From the NCBI RefSeq assembly GCF_005116575.1, contig NZ_SWCN01000013.1:62001-126000 (forward strand): 64,000 nucleotides of DNA. Reading direction: 5' to 3'. The stretch's first letter is position 1, and every line of letters starts with the position of its first letter. The position numbers were made by a program, and so were the translations under genes. The DNA comes from Desulforhopalus sp. IMCC35007 (lineage in GTDB: Bacteria > Desulfobacterota > Desulfobulbia > Desulfobulbales > Desulfocapsaceae). Of the stretch, positions 1 to 8,797 are shown piece after piece. Under the pieces are notes generated by a model. That model did no database searches. It was not told where the DNA came from and saw only the letters and a program-made list of their open reading frames with translations.

Positions 1-425
1 TAAATGATATTGTGAAGGTCTCAAAAAAAATAGATTGCGGAACAATTCTGGTCGTTTCTGACAGAGTGAGCCACTGCGAGCTCTTTGTCGAACAGCTTCA
101 GAAAAAAGGCCTACAGGCGGAACTGCTCTCAGGGCAGTTGTCCGCTGAGCATAGAAATGAGGTTGTAGAAAATGTTCTAAGTGGCAACGTTCAGGTTCTG
201 GTGGCGACACTGCAGCTTATTTCCGAGGGCTTTGACTGTCCGGGATTATCGACTCTTTTTCTCACAACTCCAATCAGTTTTGAGGGCAGACTGCTTCAGG
301 TTATCGGCCGGGTAATGCGGCCTGCTAAAAACAAACGGGCCAGGGTCTTTGATTATGTTGACGATAACATCCCAACCCTGCTCCGTTCCGCCAATGCAAG
401 GGCTCTTGTGCTTTCTGATTTATAG
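1..425 (+). CDS. Superfamily 2 helicase, C-terminal part (partial at window edge)
   Basis: The reading frame is open to the left edge, so the true start and the ATPase domain lie outside the window. The visible ~140 residues form a helicase C-terminal (RecA2) domain. A beta strand (TILVVSDRV) is followed by motif V-like VLVATLQLISEGFDCPGL and motif VI-like QVIGRVMRP, whose arginines would act as the ATP arginine finger. This pattern fits DEAD/DEAH-type helicases related to phage and restriction-type SF2 enzymes. Cellular role and substrate cannot be deduced from this fragment. It ends about 340 bp before typA, with a terminator-like hairpin between them. Confidence 0.8.
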   Translation, partial: NDIVKVSKKIDCGTILVVSDRVSHCELFVEQLQKKGLQAELLSGQLSAEHRNEVVENVLSGNVQVLVATLQLISEGFDCPGLSTLFLTTPISFEGRLLQVIGRVMRPAKNKRARVFDYVDDNIPTLLRSANARALVLSDL

Positions 426-764
426 GACAAGTAGGCACTGGGGCTGATCCGCAGGAGGTAAAGGTTGCGAGAGTAAGCCTGGTGAATAGGTCTAAACTCT
501 CTGACGATTTTGTCTCAATACTCTTTTATTTTCTCGGAACATTAAGAAGATACTGGGGCAGATTATGTGCCGGTTGGCCAAATTGCCTTGCAAGCTTTAC
601 TTGCAGGTGAATTCAATCCATGTTAAACTATAAAGTTTTCTGAGGCAAATGTTGCAATAATGGCGGTATCGGGTCCGGCATCGCCTTCTTTTTATATAAA
701 ATTGCAGTTACTGAGTTTTTCTATTTACAGGAAAGCTTTTCTTAAGACATCACATAGGTAGAAC
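426..764. other. Intergenic region upstream of typA
   Basis: About 340 bp with no convincing gene. A good Shine-Dalgarno string (aggaggtaaagg, near 452-463) is followed by a frame that stops after three codons. A 42-codon GTG frame at 482 has no recognisable features. The only solid element is the terminator-like hairpin at 662-693. Confidence 0.5.
662..693 (+). terminator. Rho-independent terminator before typA
   Basis: The arms ggcggtatcgg and ccggcatcgcc pair with one mismatch and wobbles around a very short loop, followed directly by ttcttttt. It would end transcripts coming from the upstream helicase side, leaving typA its own promoter in the ~70 bp that follow. Confidence 0.6.
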
Positions 765-2564
765 ATGGATCAGAGTAAAATTAGGAATGTGGCAATTATC
801 GCCCACGTTGATCATGGAAAAACAACACTTGTAGATCAGCTTTTCAAAAATTCAGGTATGTTCCGTGACAACCAGGAAGTTTCCGAGAGGCTCATGGATT
901 CCATGGACTTGGAAAAAGAGCGAGGCATTACCATTACCGCCAAAAATGGTTCCTATAAATACCGGGATTACTGGATCAATATTATCGACACCCCGGGCCA
1001 TGCCGATTTTGGTGGCCAGGTGGAGCGTGTTCTGCGGATGGCCGATGGCGCATTGCTGCTCGTGGATGCACAGGAAGGACCAATGCCCCAGACCTATTTC
1101 GTTTTGAAAAAGGCGCTGGAGAATAACCTGCCCGTCATTGTTGTCATCAATAAAATCGACAAGCCTGCTGCACGCTGTGAATGGGTGGTGGATCAGGTGT
1201 TTGACCTTTTTGTCAAACTCAATGCTCCAGACCATATTCTTGATTTCCCCATTGTTTATGCTTCTGCAAAAAATGGTTTCTCTCTGCTCGACCCAGAGGA
1301 CCCCGTTGTTGACGGTGGTACGATGGAACACATTTCGCAGATGATTGTCGATCACACCCCTGCACCTTCAGGTGATAAAGACAAGCCACTGCAGATGCAG
1401 GTCGGTACCATCGACTACTCTCCGTATCTTGGAAGACTTGGGATCGGCAAGGTTGTCAACGGCACCATGGAACTCAATCAGCCCATCGTGGTTGCCCGTC
1501 GTGACGGTTCTATCAAGCCTGTACGGATTTCTAAAATATTCCGCTTTGAATGTGATGAAAAGGTTGCTGTAGATTCAGCCGGAGTCGGCGAAATTGTAGC
1601 CGTTGCAGGTATGGATGATGTAACCGTCGGGGTGACGTTTACTGATTCAGAAAACCCAACCCCACTGCCGCTTATCACAATCGATCCACCGACTATCTCC
1701 ATGAACTTTGTTCCTAATGACTCCCCCTTTGCGGGTAAGGAAGGGAAGTTTGTTACCTCCAGACACATTGGTGAGCGACTGCAAAAAGAGGTACTTTCTG
1801 ACGTTGCCTTGCAGTATTCTGTGCTTGAAGATGCTGTAGGGTTCCGGGTGTCGGGTCGTGGAGAATTGCATCTTTCCATCCTCATTGAGAAAATGCGCCG
1901 CGAGGGTTATGAGTTTCAGGTAACCCGCCCTCAGGTTATCTTAAAAGAGGTGGATGGCAGGACCTTTGAGCCGTTTGAAAAACTCACTGTGGATGTTGAC
2001 GAACAATATCAGGGTGCGGTTATTGAAAAGCTTGGAAAGCTCAAGGGACAGATGGAAGAAATGAGTAATTTTAATGGAATGGCCAGGATGGTCTTCTCTA
2101 TTCCTACCCGGGGTCTGCTTGGCTACCGTTCACAGTTTATGACCGATACCAAGGGTATGGGGATGATGGCCTACGTGTTTGATGAGTATGCCCCCTATGC
2201 AGGAGAAATCAGCCACCGCGTGAATGGCGTTCTTGTGGTTAAAGAAAATTGTACCGCAGTGGCTTTTGCCTTATTTAATCTGCAGGAGCGGGGCAAACTG
2301 TTTGTTGGGCCTGGTGCTCCACTTTACCAGGGACAGATTGTCGGAGAGTGCAGTCGATCAAACGATCTGGTGGTAAATCCAGGTAAAGGTAAGAAGTTGA
2401 CGAATATGAGAGCCTCCGGTTCCGATGAAGCGGTGATTCTGACGCCTTATACTGATATGTCACTGGAAGACTGTATCGCCTATATCAATGATGACGAACT
2501 GGTGGAAGTTACACCAGAATCTATCAGACTCAGGAAGAAACCGGGCCCAAAAATCAGGGGGTAA
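765..2564 (+). CDS. typA: Ribosome-associated translational GTPase TypA/BipA
   Basis: 599 aa, the usual TypA length. It is a translation-factor GTPase that binds the 70S ribosome and supports stress and low-temperature growth and ribosome assembly. Visible motifs: the P-loop AHVDHGKTT (residues 13-21), switch I RGITI (about 54-58), DTPGHADFG (G3) and NKIDKP (G4). These are followed by EF-G-like domains and the TypA-specific C-terminal region (for example [17 protein letters not shown]). The ATG at 765 gives the family N-terminus ([13 protein letters not shown]). A tiny membrane-protein frame starts 8 nt after the stop and may be translated together with typA. Confidence 0.97.
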   Translation: MDQSKIRNVAIIAHVDHGKTTLVDQLFKNSGMFRDNQEVSERLMDSMDLEKERGITITAKNGSYKYRDYWINIIDTPGHADFGGQVERVLRMADGALLLVDAQEGPMPQTYFVLKKALENNLPVIVVINKIDKPAARCEWVVDQVFDLFVKLNAPDHILDFPIVYASAKNGFSLLDPEDPVVDGGTMEHISQMIVDHTPAPSGDKDKPLQMQVGTIDYSPYLGRLGIGKVVNGTMELNQPIVVARRDGSIKPVRISKIFRFECDEKVAVDSAGVGEIVAVAGMDDVTVGVTFTDSENPTPLPLITIDPPTISMNFVPNDSPFAGKEGKFVTSRHIGERLQKEVLSDVALQYSVLEDAVGFRVSGRGELHLSILIEKMRREGYEFQVTRPQVILKEVDGRTFEPFEKLTVDVDEQYQGAVIEKLGKLKGQMEEMSNFNGMARMVFSIPTRGLLGYRSQFMTDTKGMGMMAYVFDEYAPYAGEISHRVNGVLVVKENCTAVAFALFNLQERGKLFVGPGAPLYQGQIVGECSRSNDLVVNPGKGKKLTNMRASGSDEAVILTPYTDMSLEDCIAYINDDELVEVTPESIRLRKKPGPKIRG

Positions 2565-2571
2565 TACTCCA

Positions 2572-2733
2572 ATGAAAGAGATAGTGTTTGTGGTAATTGC
2601 AGGCCTTTTGGGTCTTGCCACTTTTGCCGCCATAGCCAGGAAATACGGAAGCGAATGTATGCCTTGACTCATGATATATGGATCCATAGGTATGGGTCTT
2701 TTTGGCTACTGGGTTTTACATAGAATATTTTAG
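2572..2733 (+). CDS. Candidate CxxU selenoprotein: 53-codon two-helix membrane protein with in-frame TGA
   Basis: Seen: an ATG 8 nt after the typA stop opens a frame of 31 codons to a TGA (2665-2667), then 21 further in-frame codons to TAG. Read through, the product has a hydrophobic helix (EIVFVVIAGLLGLATFAAIA, about 3-22), then RKYGSECMP, position 32 = TGA, then a second hydrophobic helix (LMIYGSIGMGLFGYWVL). If TGA encodes selenocysteine, the short linker contains Cys-Met-Pro-Sec, a CxxU redox motif. The downstream ATG has no Shine-Dalgarno sequence, which argues against two separate peptides. A hairpin follows the TGA (see 2667-2697). Selenoproteins are common in Desulfobacterota. Inference: a small membrane redox selenoprotein of unknown partner. 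Alternatives are a plain 31-aa peptide or a pseudogene with a nonsense mutation. Confidence 0.55.
2667..2697 (+). promoter_or_regulatory. Possible bacterial SECIS hairpin just after the in-frame TGA
   Basis: ACTCAT (2667-2672) pairs with ATGGGT (2692-2697). An inner stem TATG (2677-2680) / CATA (2685-2688) closes a GATC tetraloop, with an internal loop GATA/GGT. A G at the first apical-loop position and placement directly after UGA agree with bacterial SECIS structures. The 13-nt distance from UGA to the loop is slightly shorter than the 16-37 nt usually quoted. Hand-folded only. Confidence 0.4.
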
Positions 2734-2868
2734 TACCGTACTTCAGTGATTTGAAGCCTCTGCTTAGCTCTTGTTTTTTGCGGAAAATCACTCTGTTTTA
2801 AGGTACTTATTTTGTGATACTAAAAATTATCCGCTTTATCGGTTACAACACTGTTGAATTTGTGCACC

Positions 2869-2919
2869 AAACAACAAAGGCCCCGTTTACCTTAAAAGTA
2901 AACGGGGCCTTTGTTGTTT
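2869..2919. terminator. Strong bidirectional terminator
   Basis: A perfect 22-bp inverted repeat (arms 2869-2890 and 2898-2919, core aaaggccccgtttac) surrounds a 7-nt loop. The outer arm is A-rich on one side and T-rich on the other, so it can end transcripts from both sides. It separates typA and its small downstream gene from the convergent NUDIX operon. Confidence 0.9.
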
Positions 2920-2958
2920 GTAGTTTCTCTGCTTAAAAGTATTGCATAAATGAGTTCA

Positions 2959-3384
2959 TTACTTGTTCCTGGCCTTGAAATAATCAGAGAGAATTATCTT
3001 ATGATCAAAAACAAGTTCCGGCAAATTGTCTTCGGAAAAGAGCTCAGCACGCAGGGCATCATCTGCAGCAACGGGCCGGGTGTTACCGGTTGCAATGAAG
3101 ACTGTCGAGGCCGTATGCTGGCGTGGATCTCTTTTTGGGTCTGAATAGGTTCTAAATTGCAACAGGTTGGATACTTTGATGCCGGTTTCTTCTTCTGCTT
3201 CACGTATTGCTGCCGTCTCATAGGATTCCCCGTAATCGACAAAACCACCGGGGATAGCCCATCCGTGTGGTGGGTTTTTGCGTTCGATAAGTACTATTTT
3301 CCCTTCAACTTCTATAATGATATCTACAGTAGGGACAGGATTTCTGTAGACTTCGATGTTTTCATGGCAGTGCGGGCATTTCAT
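2959..3384 (-). CDS. NUDIX hydrolase
   Basis: 141 aa. The complete Nudix box lies at about residues 46-68 ([20 protein letters not shown] then ETGI), matching Gx5Ex7REUxEExGU. It binds Mg2+ and cleaves nucleoside diphosphates linked to another moiety. The N-terminus [10 protein letters not shown] has a CxxCH element that resembles half of a zinc ribbon. The substrate cannot be read from the sequence; ADP-ribose-type or NADH-type pyrophosphatases are possible. It is last in a minus-strand run, 6 nt after the HAD gene, and ends at the strong terminator. Confidence 0.9.
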   Translation of the reverse strand: MKCPHCHENIEVYRNPVPTVDIIIEVEGKIVLIERKNPPHGWAIPGGFVDYGESYETAAIREAEEETGIKVSNLLQFRTYSDPKRDPRQHTASTVFIATGNTRPVAADDALRAELFSEDNLPELVFDHKIILSDYFKARNK

Positions 3385-3390
3385 GGCGGA

Positions 3391-4014
3391 TTACCGAGGT
3401 ATGTTTATGAGAAGAGCAATATCTTCCCATCCAGAAACAGAGGCAAGATTGTGTCGGCCCAGATTCCAGGGCTGATTGTAGACGATGGGATGAATATCTT
3501 CGTTTATGAGGGACTGGCAGGTTGCCACACGATCATCGACAAAATACTTTATTCTGTTGGCGTGAATGTGCCGTATCTTGTCATCGTGGTCTCCTGTAGC
3601 GACAATGTGAATGTTGACAAGGAGTGAACTGTCAAAATAGGTTTCAAGCCAGTCATGAACGGGCTGATCGATGGGTCTGGCAGTGATTATGGTAAGTTTT
3701 GAGGACCTGGCAAATGTACTCAGTGTCTCAATGGCACCTGGCATGGGTTGCAGGCCGGTGCCAAGAGAGTCCAACAGGATTTCAGTGAAGATTTTTTCAA
3801 CCGTCTCTTTGGGTATACTAAGACATTCCTCAAGCTCAAAGTTGGTGATATCAGTTTTAGAAAAAGAGTTGTAACCATATTTTTCTACGGCAATTCGCAC
3901 AAAGGTCTCGGCTGTATCGGCAATAACACCGTCAAAATCAAAACCGATCTCGGAAAGCGGAATGGAATTTTCCGTTAATTTAGCTATGGGCCTGTTGGGT
4001 GTATGTACGTTCAA
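3391..4014 (-). CDS. HAD-superfamily 5'(3')-deoxyribonucleotidase-like phosphatase
   Basis: 207 aa. HAD motif I is DFDGVIADT (from residue 26), with D26 the expected nucleophile and D28 the acid/base. Motif II is the T of TIITARP and motif III is KYFVDDR. The ITARP and VDDR pattern fits the NT5C/YorS group of cytosolic 5'-nucleotidases, which dephosphorylate nucleoside monophosphates. Its first 35 nt overlap the 3' end of panE, and only 6 nt separate it from the NUDIX gene, so the genes are probably co-transcribed. The neighbouring NUDIX enzyme would suit a nucleotide-pool cleaning role. The start is uncertain because the first ~20 residues are not conserved-looking. Confidence 0.75.
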   Translation of the reverse strand: MNVHTPNRPIAKLTENSIPLSEIGFDFDGVIADTAETFVRIAVEKYGYNSFSKTDITNFELEECLSIPKETVEKIFTEILLDSLGTGLQPMPGAIETLSTFARSSKLTIITARPIDQPVHDWLETYFDSSLLVNIHIVATGDHDDKIRHIHANRIKYFVDDRVATCQSLINEDIHPIVYNQPWNLGRHNLASVSGWEDIALLINIPR

Positions 4015-4924
4015 TGTCTTTTACCTGCTGCATGAGTCGTTTATTTTGAGGGGTATCAATGCCGAGTTTTTTGCCAAAAGCGACCACCGCACCGTTGATG
4101 GCGTCAATTTCAGTTTTTCTTTTTTTCCGCACATCCTGGAGCATGGACGAGACATTACCCGCTGTTTTTTGACATACTGAACGGGCCGCCTCAACAGGGT
4201 TGCCTATGATCTCAATCTTTTTCGCATTTGCCACCTTGATGGCCTCCTGGATTGCATTTTCCATGCGCTCGCTGGCGCCGGGCAGGGTGAGAAGTTCTCC
4301 GTTTTTGCAGTCAAGAGTCGCGGTGAGGGCATTGATCCCTACGTTGACAAAGAGTTTTCCCCAGAGTTTTGTCAGGATAGCAGAGGTAAGATGGCTCTCT
4401 ATGCCGCCGCGCTCAAAGAGATCGTTGGTTGCCTGCAGCAGGGTGTTGAAGTGGCTGGCGGGTGTATTGAGAAATCCGAGAAATGTGGTCCCTCTTCCGG
4501 CATGCAGGACATGGCCGTGGCCAAGGATAGTGGCGCCCTCGGTGGTTGTACCGTAGGCGGCTGCCGCTCCGTGCAGGGCCGCCTCACATGCCAGGTGGCT
4601 GATGCCATTCTGCATAAAAATCAGCAGGGTCTGCTCAGATAAGAAGGGGGTGCAGAAATCAAGACAGCTTTTAATGTCGTAGGATTTTACGCATAAAAGC
4701 ACTACATCGACAGGGCTCAGTTGGTTGGGATCGGATACTGCATTTACGGCAAAAGAACTTGCTGTCTTACCCTCCTGGTAGAGAACTCCCTTTGCCGTTA
4801 TCTGTTTTGCCCGTTCACTGTTATAATCGAGGATGGTTAAAGTATCGGCATTGCCTAATCCCTTCGCCGCAGTGCATGCAAGCAGACACCCCAGTGCTCC
4901 CGGGCCAACGAGTACGTAATGCAT
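3980..4924 (-). CDS. panE: 2-dehydropantoate 2-reductase (ketopantoate reductase)
   Basis: 314 aa from the ATG at 4924; a longer in-frame upstream extension overlaps the previous gene and looks unrelated. The enzyme reduces ketopantoate to pantoate with NADPH in pantothenate/CoA synthesis. The Rossmann motif GPGALG (7-12) begins right after the first beta strand, as in the family. The C-terminal helical domain carries KLWGKLFVNVGINALTA with the conserved Lys/Asn of the active site. The start is 10 nt downstream of the OB-fold gene stop and the 3' end overlaps the HAD gene, so it belongs to this operon. Other members of this reductase family act on different 2-keto acids, so the exact substrate is by family only. 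Confidence 0.85.
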   Translation of the reverse strand: MHYVLVGPGALGCLLACTAAKGLGNADTLTILDYNSERAKQITAKGVLYQEGKTASSFAVNAVSDPNQLSPVDVVLLCVKSYDIKSCLDFCTPFLSEQTLLIFMQNGISHLACEAALHGAAAAYGTTTEGATILGHGHVLHAGRGTTFLGFLNTPASHFNTLLQATNDLFERGGIESHLTSAILTKLWGKLFVNVGINALTATLDCKNGELLTLPGASERMENAIQEAIKVANAKKIEIIGNPVEAARSVCQKTAGNVSSMLQDVRKKRKTEIDAINGAVVAFGKKLGIDTPQNKRLMQQVKDIERTYTQQAHS

Positions 4925-4934
4925 GTATTCTCTT

Positions 4935-5750
4935 TTATTTGATGACAGTCGCTTCTTCGACGATGGCGTCATACTTATATCCCGCACCGAAATCCTTGTT
5001 CGCGGTAATGACTCCCTCAAAGGTTACAATGGTATCAGGTTCTATGGTCTCATGAGTGGTCACCACGAGGTCATGGGTGTTTTTCATGGGGTCGCCTGTG
5101 CCATCCTGAATGTGAATCCAGTTTTTTCCCATGATTGCCGGACTGACTTTCATTACTTTGCCCTGGACCTGTATTTTTTTCCCTGTGAGTTCGTTTGCCT
5201 GGTTAAAAAGTTCTGATACCGTGTAACTGTTAGCCCCTGTAGCCTTTTCAACCGAAATCTCGGCGAGAGGAACGATAGCTCCTGCACTGCCCCCCGAGGA
5301 TTGGGCTTCATTTATGGTGGCGGTAGCCGGGGCTGATTTTTCGGCTTTTACCACCGAGGCAAAAGAGTCATCTTCCTTGGTCGCAACAGTCTCTGGTTCT
5401 ACCTGTTTATCAGATGCCTGAGCTAAACCTGAACTGAAGATAATTGAGGGGAAGGTACGGTTTAAGGTTTTGGAGTTGAAATCTTTCATTTCCATACCCT
5501 GGTAGTACTGGATTTCTGCACCTTTTTCCACTGGAGTTTCTGGAATGGCAACCCAGCTGTCAATGCCCGCTGAGCTAACCAGCATGTAGGTGTATCCGGA
5601 GGCATTCATTGTTTCTTTAATCGTTCCCGAGATGGTATCACCGCCTGACTGGGCTGATAAGCCTGGCATGGCGATGCCCGATTGAGGAGAAAGGGAAAAT
5701 AAAAAAGTGAAAATTGCGGAAAAAAAGACAGTTGCAAATCTTGAGTACAT
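4935..5750 (-). CDS. Exported protein with two OB-fold (NrfJ-like) domains
   Basis: 271 aa. A signal peptide covers about residues 1-28 (FATVFFSAIFTFLFSLSP). Domain 1 (about 38-110) contains SGTIKETMNASGYTYMLVS and WVAIPE; domain 2 (about 185-271) contains GKKIQVQGKVMKVSPAI, NWIHIQDGTGD and VTFEGVITANKDFGAGY. Both match the periplasmic tRNA_anti-like/NrfJ OB-fold pattern found in cytochrome-rich bacteria. The domains are joined by a low-complexity Ala/Ser/Glu linker. No enzymatic residues are visible; a periplasmic binding or assembly role is likely. It lies between the SGNH hydrolase and panE on the same strand. Confidence 0.75.
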   Translation of the reverse strand: MYSRFATVFFSAIFTFLFSLSPQSGIAMPGLSAQSGGDTISGTIKETMNASGYTYMLVSSAGIDSWVAIPETPVEKGAEIQYYQGMEMKDFNSKTLNRTFPSIIFSSGLAQASDKQVEPETVATKEDDSFASVVKAEKSAPATATINEAQSSGGSAGAIVPLAEISVEKATGANSYTVSELFNQANELTGKKIQVQGKVMKVSPAIMGKNWIHIQDGTGDPMKNTHDLVVTTHETIEPDTIVTFEGVITANKDFGAGYKYDAIVEEATVIK

Positions 5751-5802
5751 GATAGGGCCTCTGAGTATGAAAAAATGGTTATTTTACTTACGATTGAGGA
5801 AC

Positions 5803-6324
5803 TTAGTCATCTTCAATAAGAAAGGCAATATGTTCAAGTAAAGAACGTGACCAAATTTCGTAGGTTTCATCGGTTACATGGACACCATCTTCCTGAAAGA
5901 TTGGATCCGCTGAGTTCACCAGTCGGCTGTGAATATCGAGAAAACAGCAACCTGTCTGCATGGTCAGCGCCTCGATATGACAGTTGAGACTTGAGATGGT
6001 GTTGTAGGGGAGATGGGGGAGAAAAATGGGGAAAATAGAGGTGATAAGTATTTCTGCTGCAGGGTAGTTATGACAGAGCTTTACACAGATTTTTCGCAGA
6101 GTATGAATAAACTCGAAATTGCCGGTCAGAATATCATTCGTTCCTACCATGAGCATGATGAGGTCGGCCTGAGGCTGGTCCTGTTTCACCTGATCAAGGG
6201 ATGCGTAGACATCCGAAGTCATGACTCCGGGAATACCGAGGTTGGTCACCTGGCAGGAGTTCAGCCGTCTCTGCCAGTTGTGGGATGCAACGAGTGAATC
6301 TCCGAGCAACAACACCTGAGTCAT
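5803..6324 (-). CDS. SGNH/GDSL hydrolase
   Basis: 173 aa, the size of a stand-alone SGNH esterase. Block I is GDSLV with catalytic Ser10. The block II Gly lies in NLGIPGVMT. Block III is MVGTND with the oxyanion Asn. Block V is EDGVHVTDE with the catalytic Asp and His. No signal peptide is visible, so it is probably cytoplasmic. Family members are lipases, lysophospholipases or acyl/acetyl esterases; the substrate is not evident. It is the first gene of the minus-strand run that continues to the terminator at 2869-2919. Confidence 0.88.
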   Translation of the reverse strand: MTQVLLLGDSLVASHNWQRRLNSCQVTNLGIPGVMTSDVYASLDQVKQDQPQADLIMLMVGTNDILTGNFEFIHTLRKICVKLCHNYPAAEILITSIFPIFLPHLPYNTISSLNCHIEALTMQTGCCFLDIHSRLVNSADPIFQEDGVHVTDETYEIWSRSLLEHIAFLIEDD

Positions 6325-6582
6325 TTCCAGTACGTTCCTGTTGTATGATACATCTTATTAATCCTTCTGCCCTTTGCTGGCTTATACATAATAGAGGCTC
6401 AGTGCTTCAACACCTATAGTCTTAACCTACAGTTGCAGTCTATCTGTCTTCATGAGATAAAGCAAATCGACCCAGTGTTATCGTGGGGTAAAGATGAGCA
6501 TTGTACACTAGCACAGGATACTTTTTCTACCAAAGGATTTATGGTTTTGAGGGTAAAATATCTGTAATATTAGTAGTTTTAG

Positions 6583-8655
6583 CTATTTTCCTTGAAGTAC
6601 CACGCAGCTAAAGGGCTTCACTGGTATTTTTTTGTTTGGCAGAAGAGGCACTATCCTGGGTATTTCAAGAAAATCATTTGGAGATGGCTTAGATGTGTCT
6701 ATAAGGGTGTACCAGTATTTTTGTTGGTTTTCCGTGACGGGCGGCAGGAACGAGAGTTGATCTGAACCATTGTTTACCATGATAAAAAATTCCACCGATC
6801 CGTCCCCGTCTTCCCCGTAAAGATGAAAGGCCAGTCCATGGCAGTCATCCAGCCAGTTTTGCACCCCAGGTTCAAGGTATTGCCAGCGAATTGATGTAGT
6901 ATAGTGGACCCCGCTATTATCTGTATCGGGGAGGAAAAACCTTTCAAGGCGAAAAATTTTATAGCTTTGACGTAGTTTGATGCAATTTTTATAAAAACCG
7001 AAAAGCTCACGGTTTTTCTCAAGAAGAGACCAGTCAATCCAGCTTGTTTCATTGTCCTGGCACCAGGCATTGTTATTACCGTGTTGGGTTCGGCCAAACT
7101 CATCTCCTGCAAGGAGCATCGGGACACCTTGGGAGAGAAGGAGCAGAACGGCAAAGGTCTTTGTTTTACGGAGTCTGAGCCGGATGATATTGGGATCGTT
7201 TGTTGGACCTTCTTGCCCGCAATTCCAGCTGAGATTATGGTTGTCACCGTCCTTGTTACCCTCTCCATTGGGCAGGTTGTGTTTTTCATTGTAACTGACC
7301 AGGTCGTAAAGGGTGAAACCGTCATGACTGGTAACGAAATTAATTGAGCAGAGCGGACTTCTGCCGCTGGTTTCATAGAGGTCGGAACTGCCGGCAATCC
7401 GTGTGGCCAGATGGGACACTGTTTTTTCTTTTCCGAGCATAAACGCCCGCACATCATCTCTGAAACGACCGTTCCACTCGGCCCAGCGGGAATCTGTAGA
7501 GAAACTGCCTACCTGGTAAAGACCTGCAGCATCCCAGGCTTCGGCAATCATCTTTGTGTCACGAAGCACCGGATCTTCACCAATGATTTCAATCATTGGT
7601 GGGTTGGAGAGGACATTGCCCTGTTGATCGCGGCCAAGGATGGAGGCAAGGTCAAAGCGAAAGCCGTCAACATGCATTTCAGTCACCCAGTATTGCAGTG
7701 ACTCTTTTATAAGATCACGAACAACCGGGTGGTTGCAGTTAAAGGTGTTGCCACAACCGGAAAAATTATGGTAAGCCCCGTCCTTTCCAAGCAGGTAATA
7801 AATGGAATTATCTATACCACGAAAGCTGCTCGTGGTGCCATCATAACCACCCTCCGCGGTGTGGTTGTAGACCATGTCAAGAAAGACCTCGATTCCAGCC
7901 CTGTGCAATTCTTTCACCATGGTTTTAAATTCTGTTACAGCAAGATCCGGGTCGTAGGCATAGCCGGATTTGATGGCAAAAAAGGAGACCGGGCTATAGC
8001 CCCAGTAATTCTGCAGAGGTTTACCTGTTTCTGGGTTAACGAAAATAACATCGTTTTCATCGAACTCGGTGATAGGCATGAGTTCCACGGCAGTAATGCC
8101 AAGCTTTTTCAGGTAGGGGATCTTTTCTATGAGACCGAGGTAGGTGCCCGGTGCTTTCACTCCGGAGTTCGGGTTGCGGGTAAAGCCTCTCAGGTGCAGT
8201 TCGTAAATAATGGTATCGGACAGTGGTATCTTTAATGGCCTGTCGTCCTGCCAGTCGAAATTGTCTTCTTCAATTTTACAACAGGTCCTGCTGCCATAGG
8301 TTGCCGTTTGCCCCCAACGTCGTGGGAGGAGTGACTGGGCATAAGGATCTACCAGGATGGTGTCGGTTGGTTTTGTCTTTTTACTGCTATGGCTTATCTG
8401 ATAACCGTAAGTGAATGGTCGATTGTTGGTCTGTAGCAGGATATGCCACATGTCACCGGTACGATTTTCCTGCGGATCCAGTGGGATGTAAAGGTTTTTT
8501 GCCTTTGTTTGGTTTGGGGTCTGGTATTCAATAACCAGAGTCACAGCTGTTGCATTTCTTGCAAAGAGTGAGAAGTTAATACCTTCTTTCAGGGAAGTGG
8601 TACCTCTAGGCAAAGAGTAGCCTCTTTGAACATTTTTACGCTTTTGGTTGCTCAT
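6583..8655 (-). CDS. glgX: Glycogen debranching enzyme, GH13 (GlgX type)
   Basis: 690 aa from the ATG at 8655. A GTG 30 nt further upstream is possible; neither has a clear Shine-Dalgarno sequence. The enzyme hydrolyses alpha-1,6 branches of limit-dextrin glycogen. The N-terminal CBM48-like domain (GTTSLKEGINFSLFARNATA) precedes the GH13 barrel: DMVYNHTAEG (region I), DGFRFDLAS with the nucleophile Asp (region II), IAEAWDAAG with the acid/base Glu (region III) and VTSHDGFTL (region IV). AGDEFGRTQHGNNNAWCQD is typical of GlgX/TreX. It is alone on its strand, with no other glycogen gene in the window. Divergent from the DUF1566 gene. Confidence 0.93.
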   Translation of the reverse strand: MSNQKRKNVQRGYSLPRGTTSLKEGINFSLFARNATAVTLVIEYQTPNQTKAKNLYIPLDPQENRTGDMWHILLQTNNRPFTYGYQISHSSKKTKPTDTILVDPYAQSLLPRRWGQTATYGSRTCCKIEEDNFDWQDDRPLKIPLSDTIIYELHLRGFTRNPNSGVKAPGTYLGLIEKIPYLKKLGITAVELMPITEFDENDVIFVNPETGKPLQNYWGYSPVSFFAIKSGYAYDPDLAVTEFKTMVKELHRAGIEVFLDMVYNHTAEGGYDGTTSSFRGIDNSIYYLLGKDGAYHNFSGCGNTFNCNHPVVRDLIKESLQYWVTEMHVDGFRFDLASILGRDQQGNVLSNPPMIEIIGEDPVLRDTKMIAEAWDAAGLYQVGSFSTDSRWAEWNGRFRDDVRAFMLGKEKTVSHLATRIAGSSDLYETSGRSPLCSINFVTSHDGFTLYDLVSYNEKHNLPNGEGNKDGDNHNLSWNCGQEGPTNDPNIIRLRLRKTKTFAVLLLLSQGVPMLLAGDEFGRTQHGNNNAWCQDNETSWIDWSLLEKNRELFGFYKNCIKLRQSYKIFRLERFFLPDTDNSGVHYTTSIRWQYLEPGVQNWLDDCHGLAFHLYGEDGDGSVEFFIMVNNGSDQLSFLPPVTENQQKYWYTLIDTSKPSPNDFLEIPRIVPLLPNKKIPVKPFSCVVLQGK

Positions 8656-8797
8656 GTGAATGATAATAATTATTGTAACTACCACAATGTAGTTTTATCT
8701 GTTCCGGTGAAGTGTGCAGTATATTAAACCAAGAGATATAGTAAGGTATCACTGGGAAAAGTCAAAACAGACTTAATCTGAAGAAGCGGAGGTTTAT

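Noticed and set aside
482-610. 42-codon GTG frame before typA
   Set aside because: No ribosome binding site at useful spacing, no motif, and it is not followed by a coupled gene.
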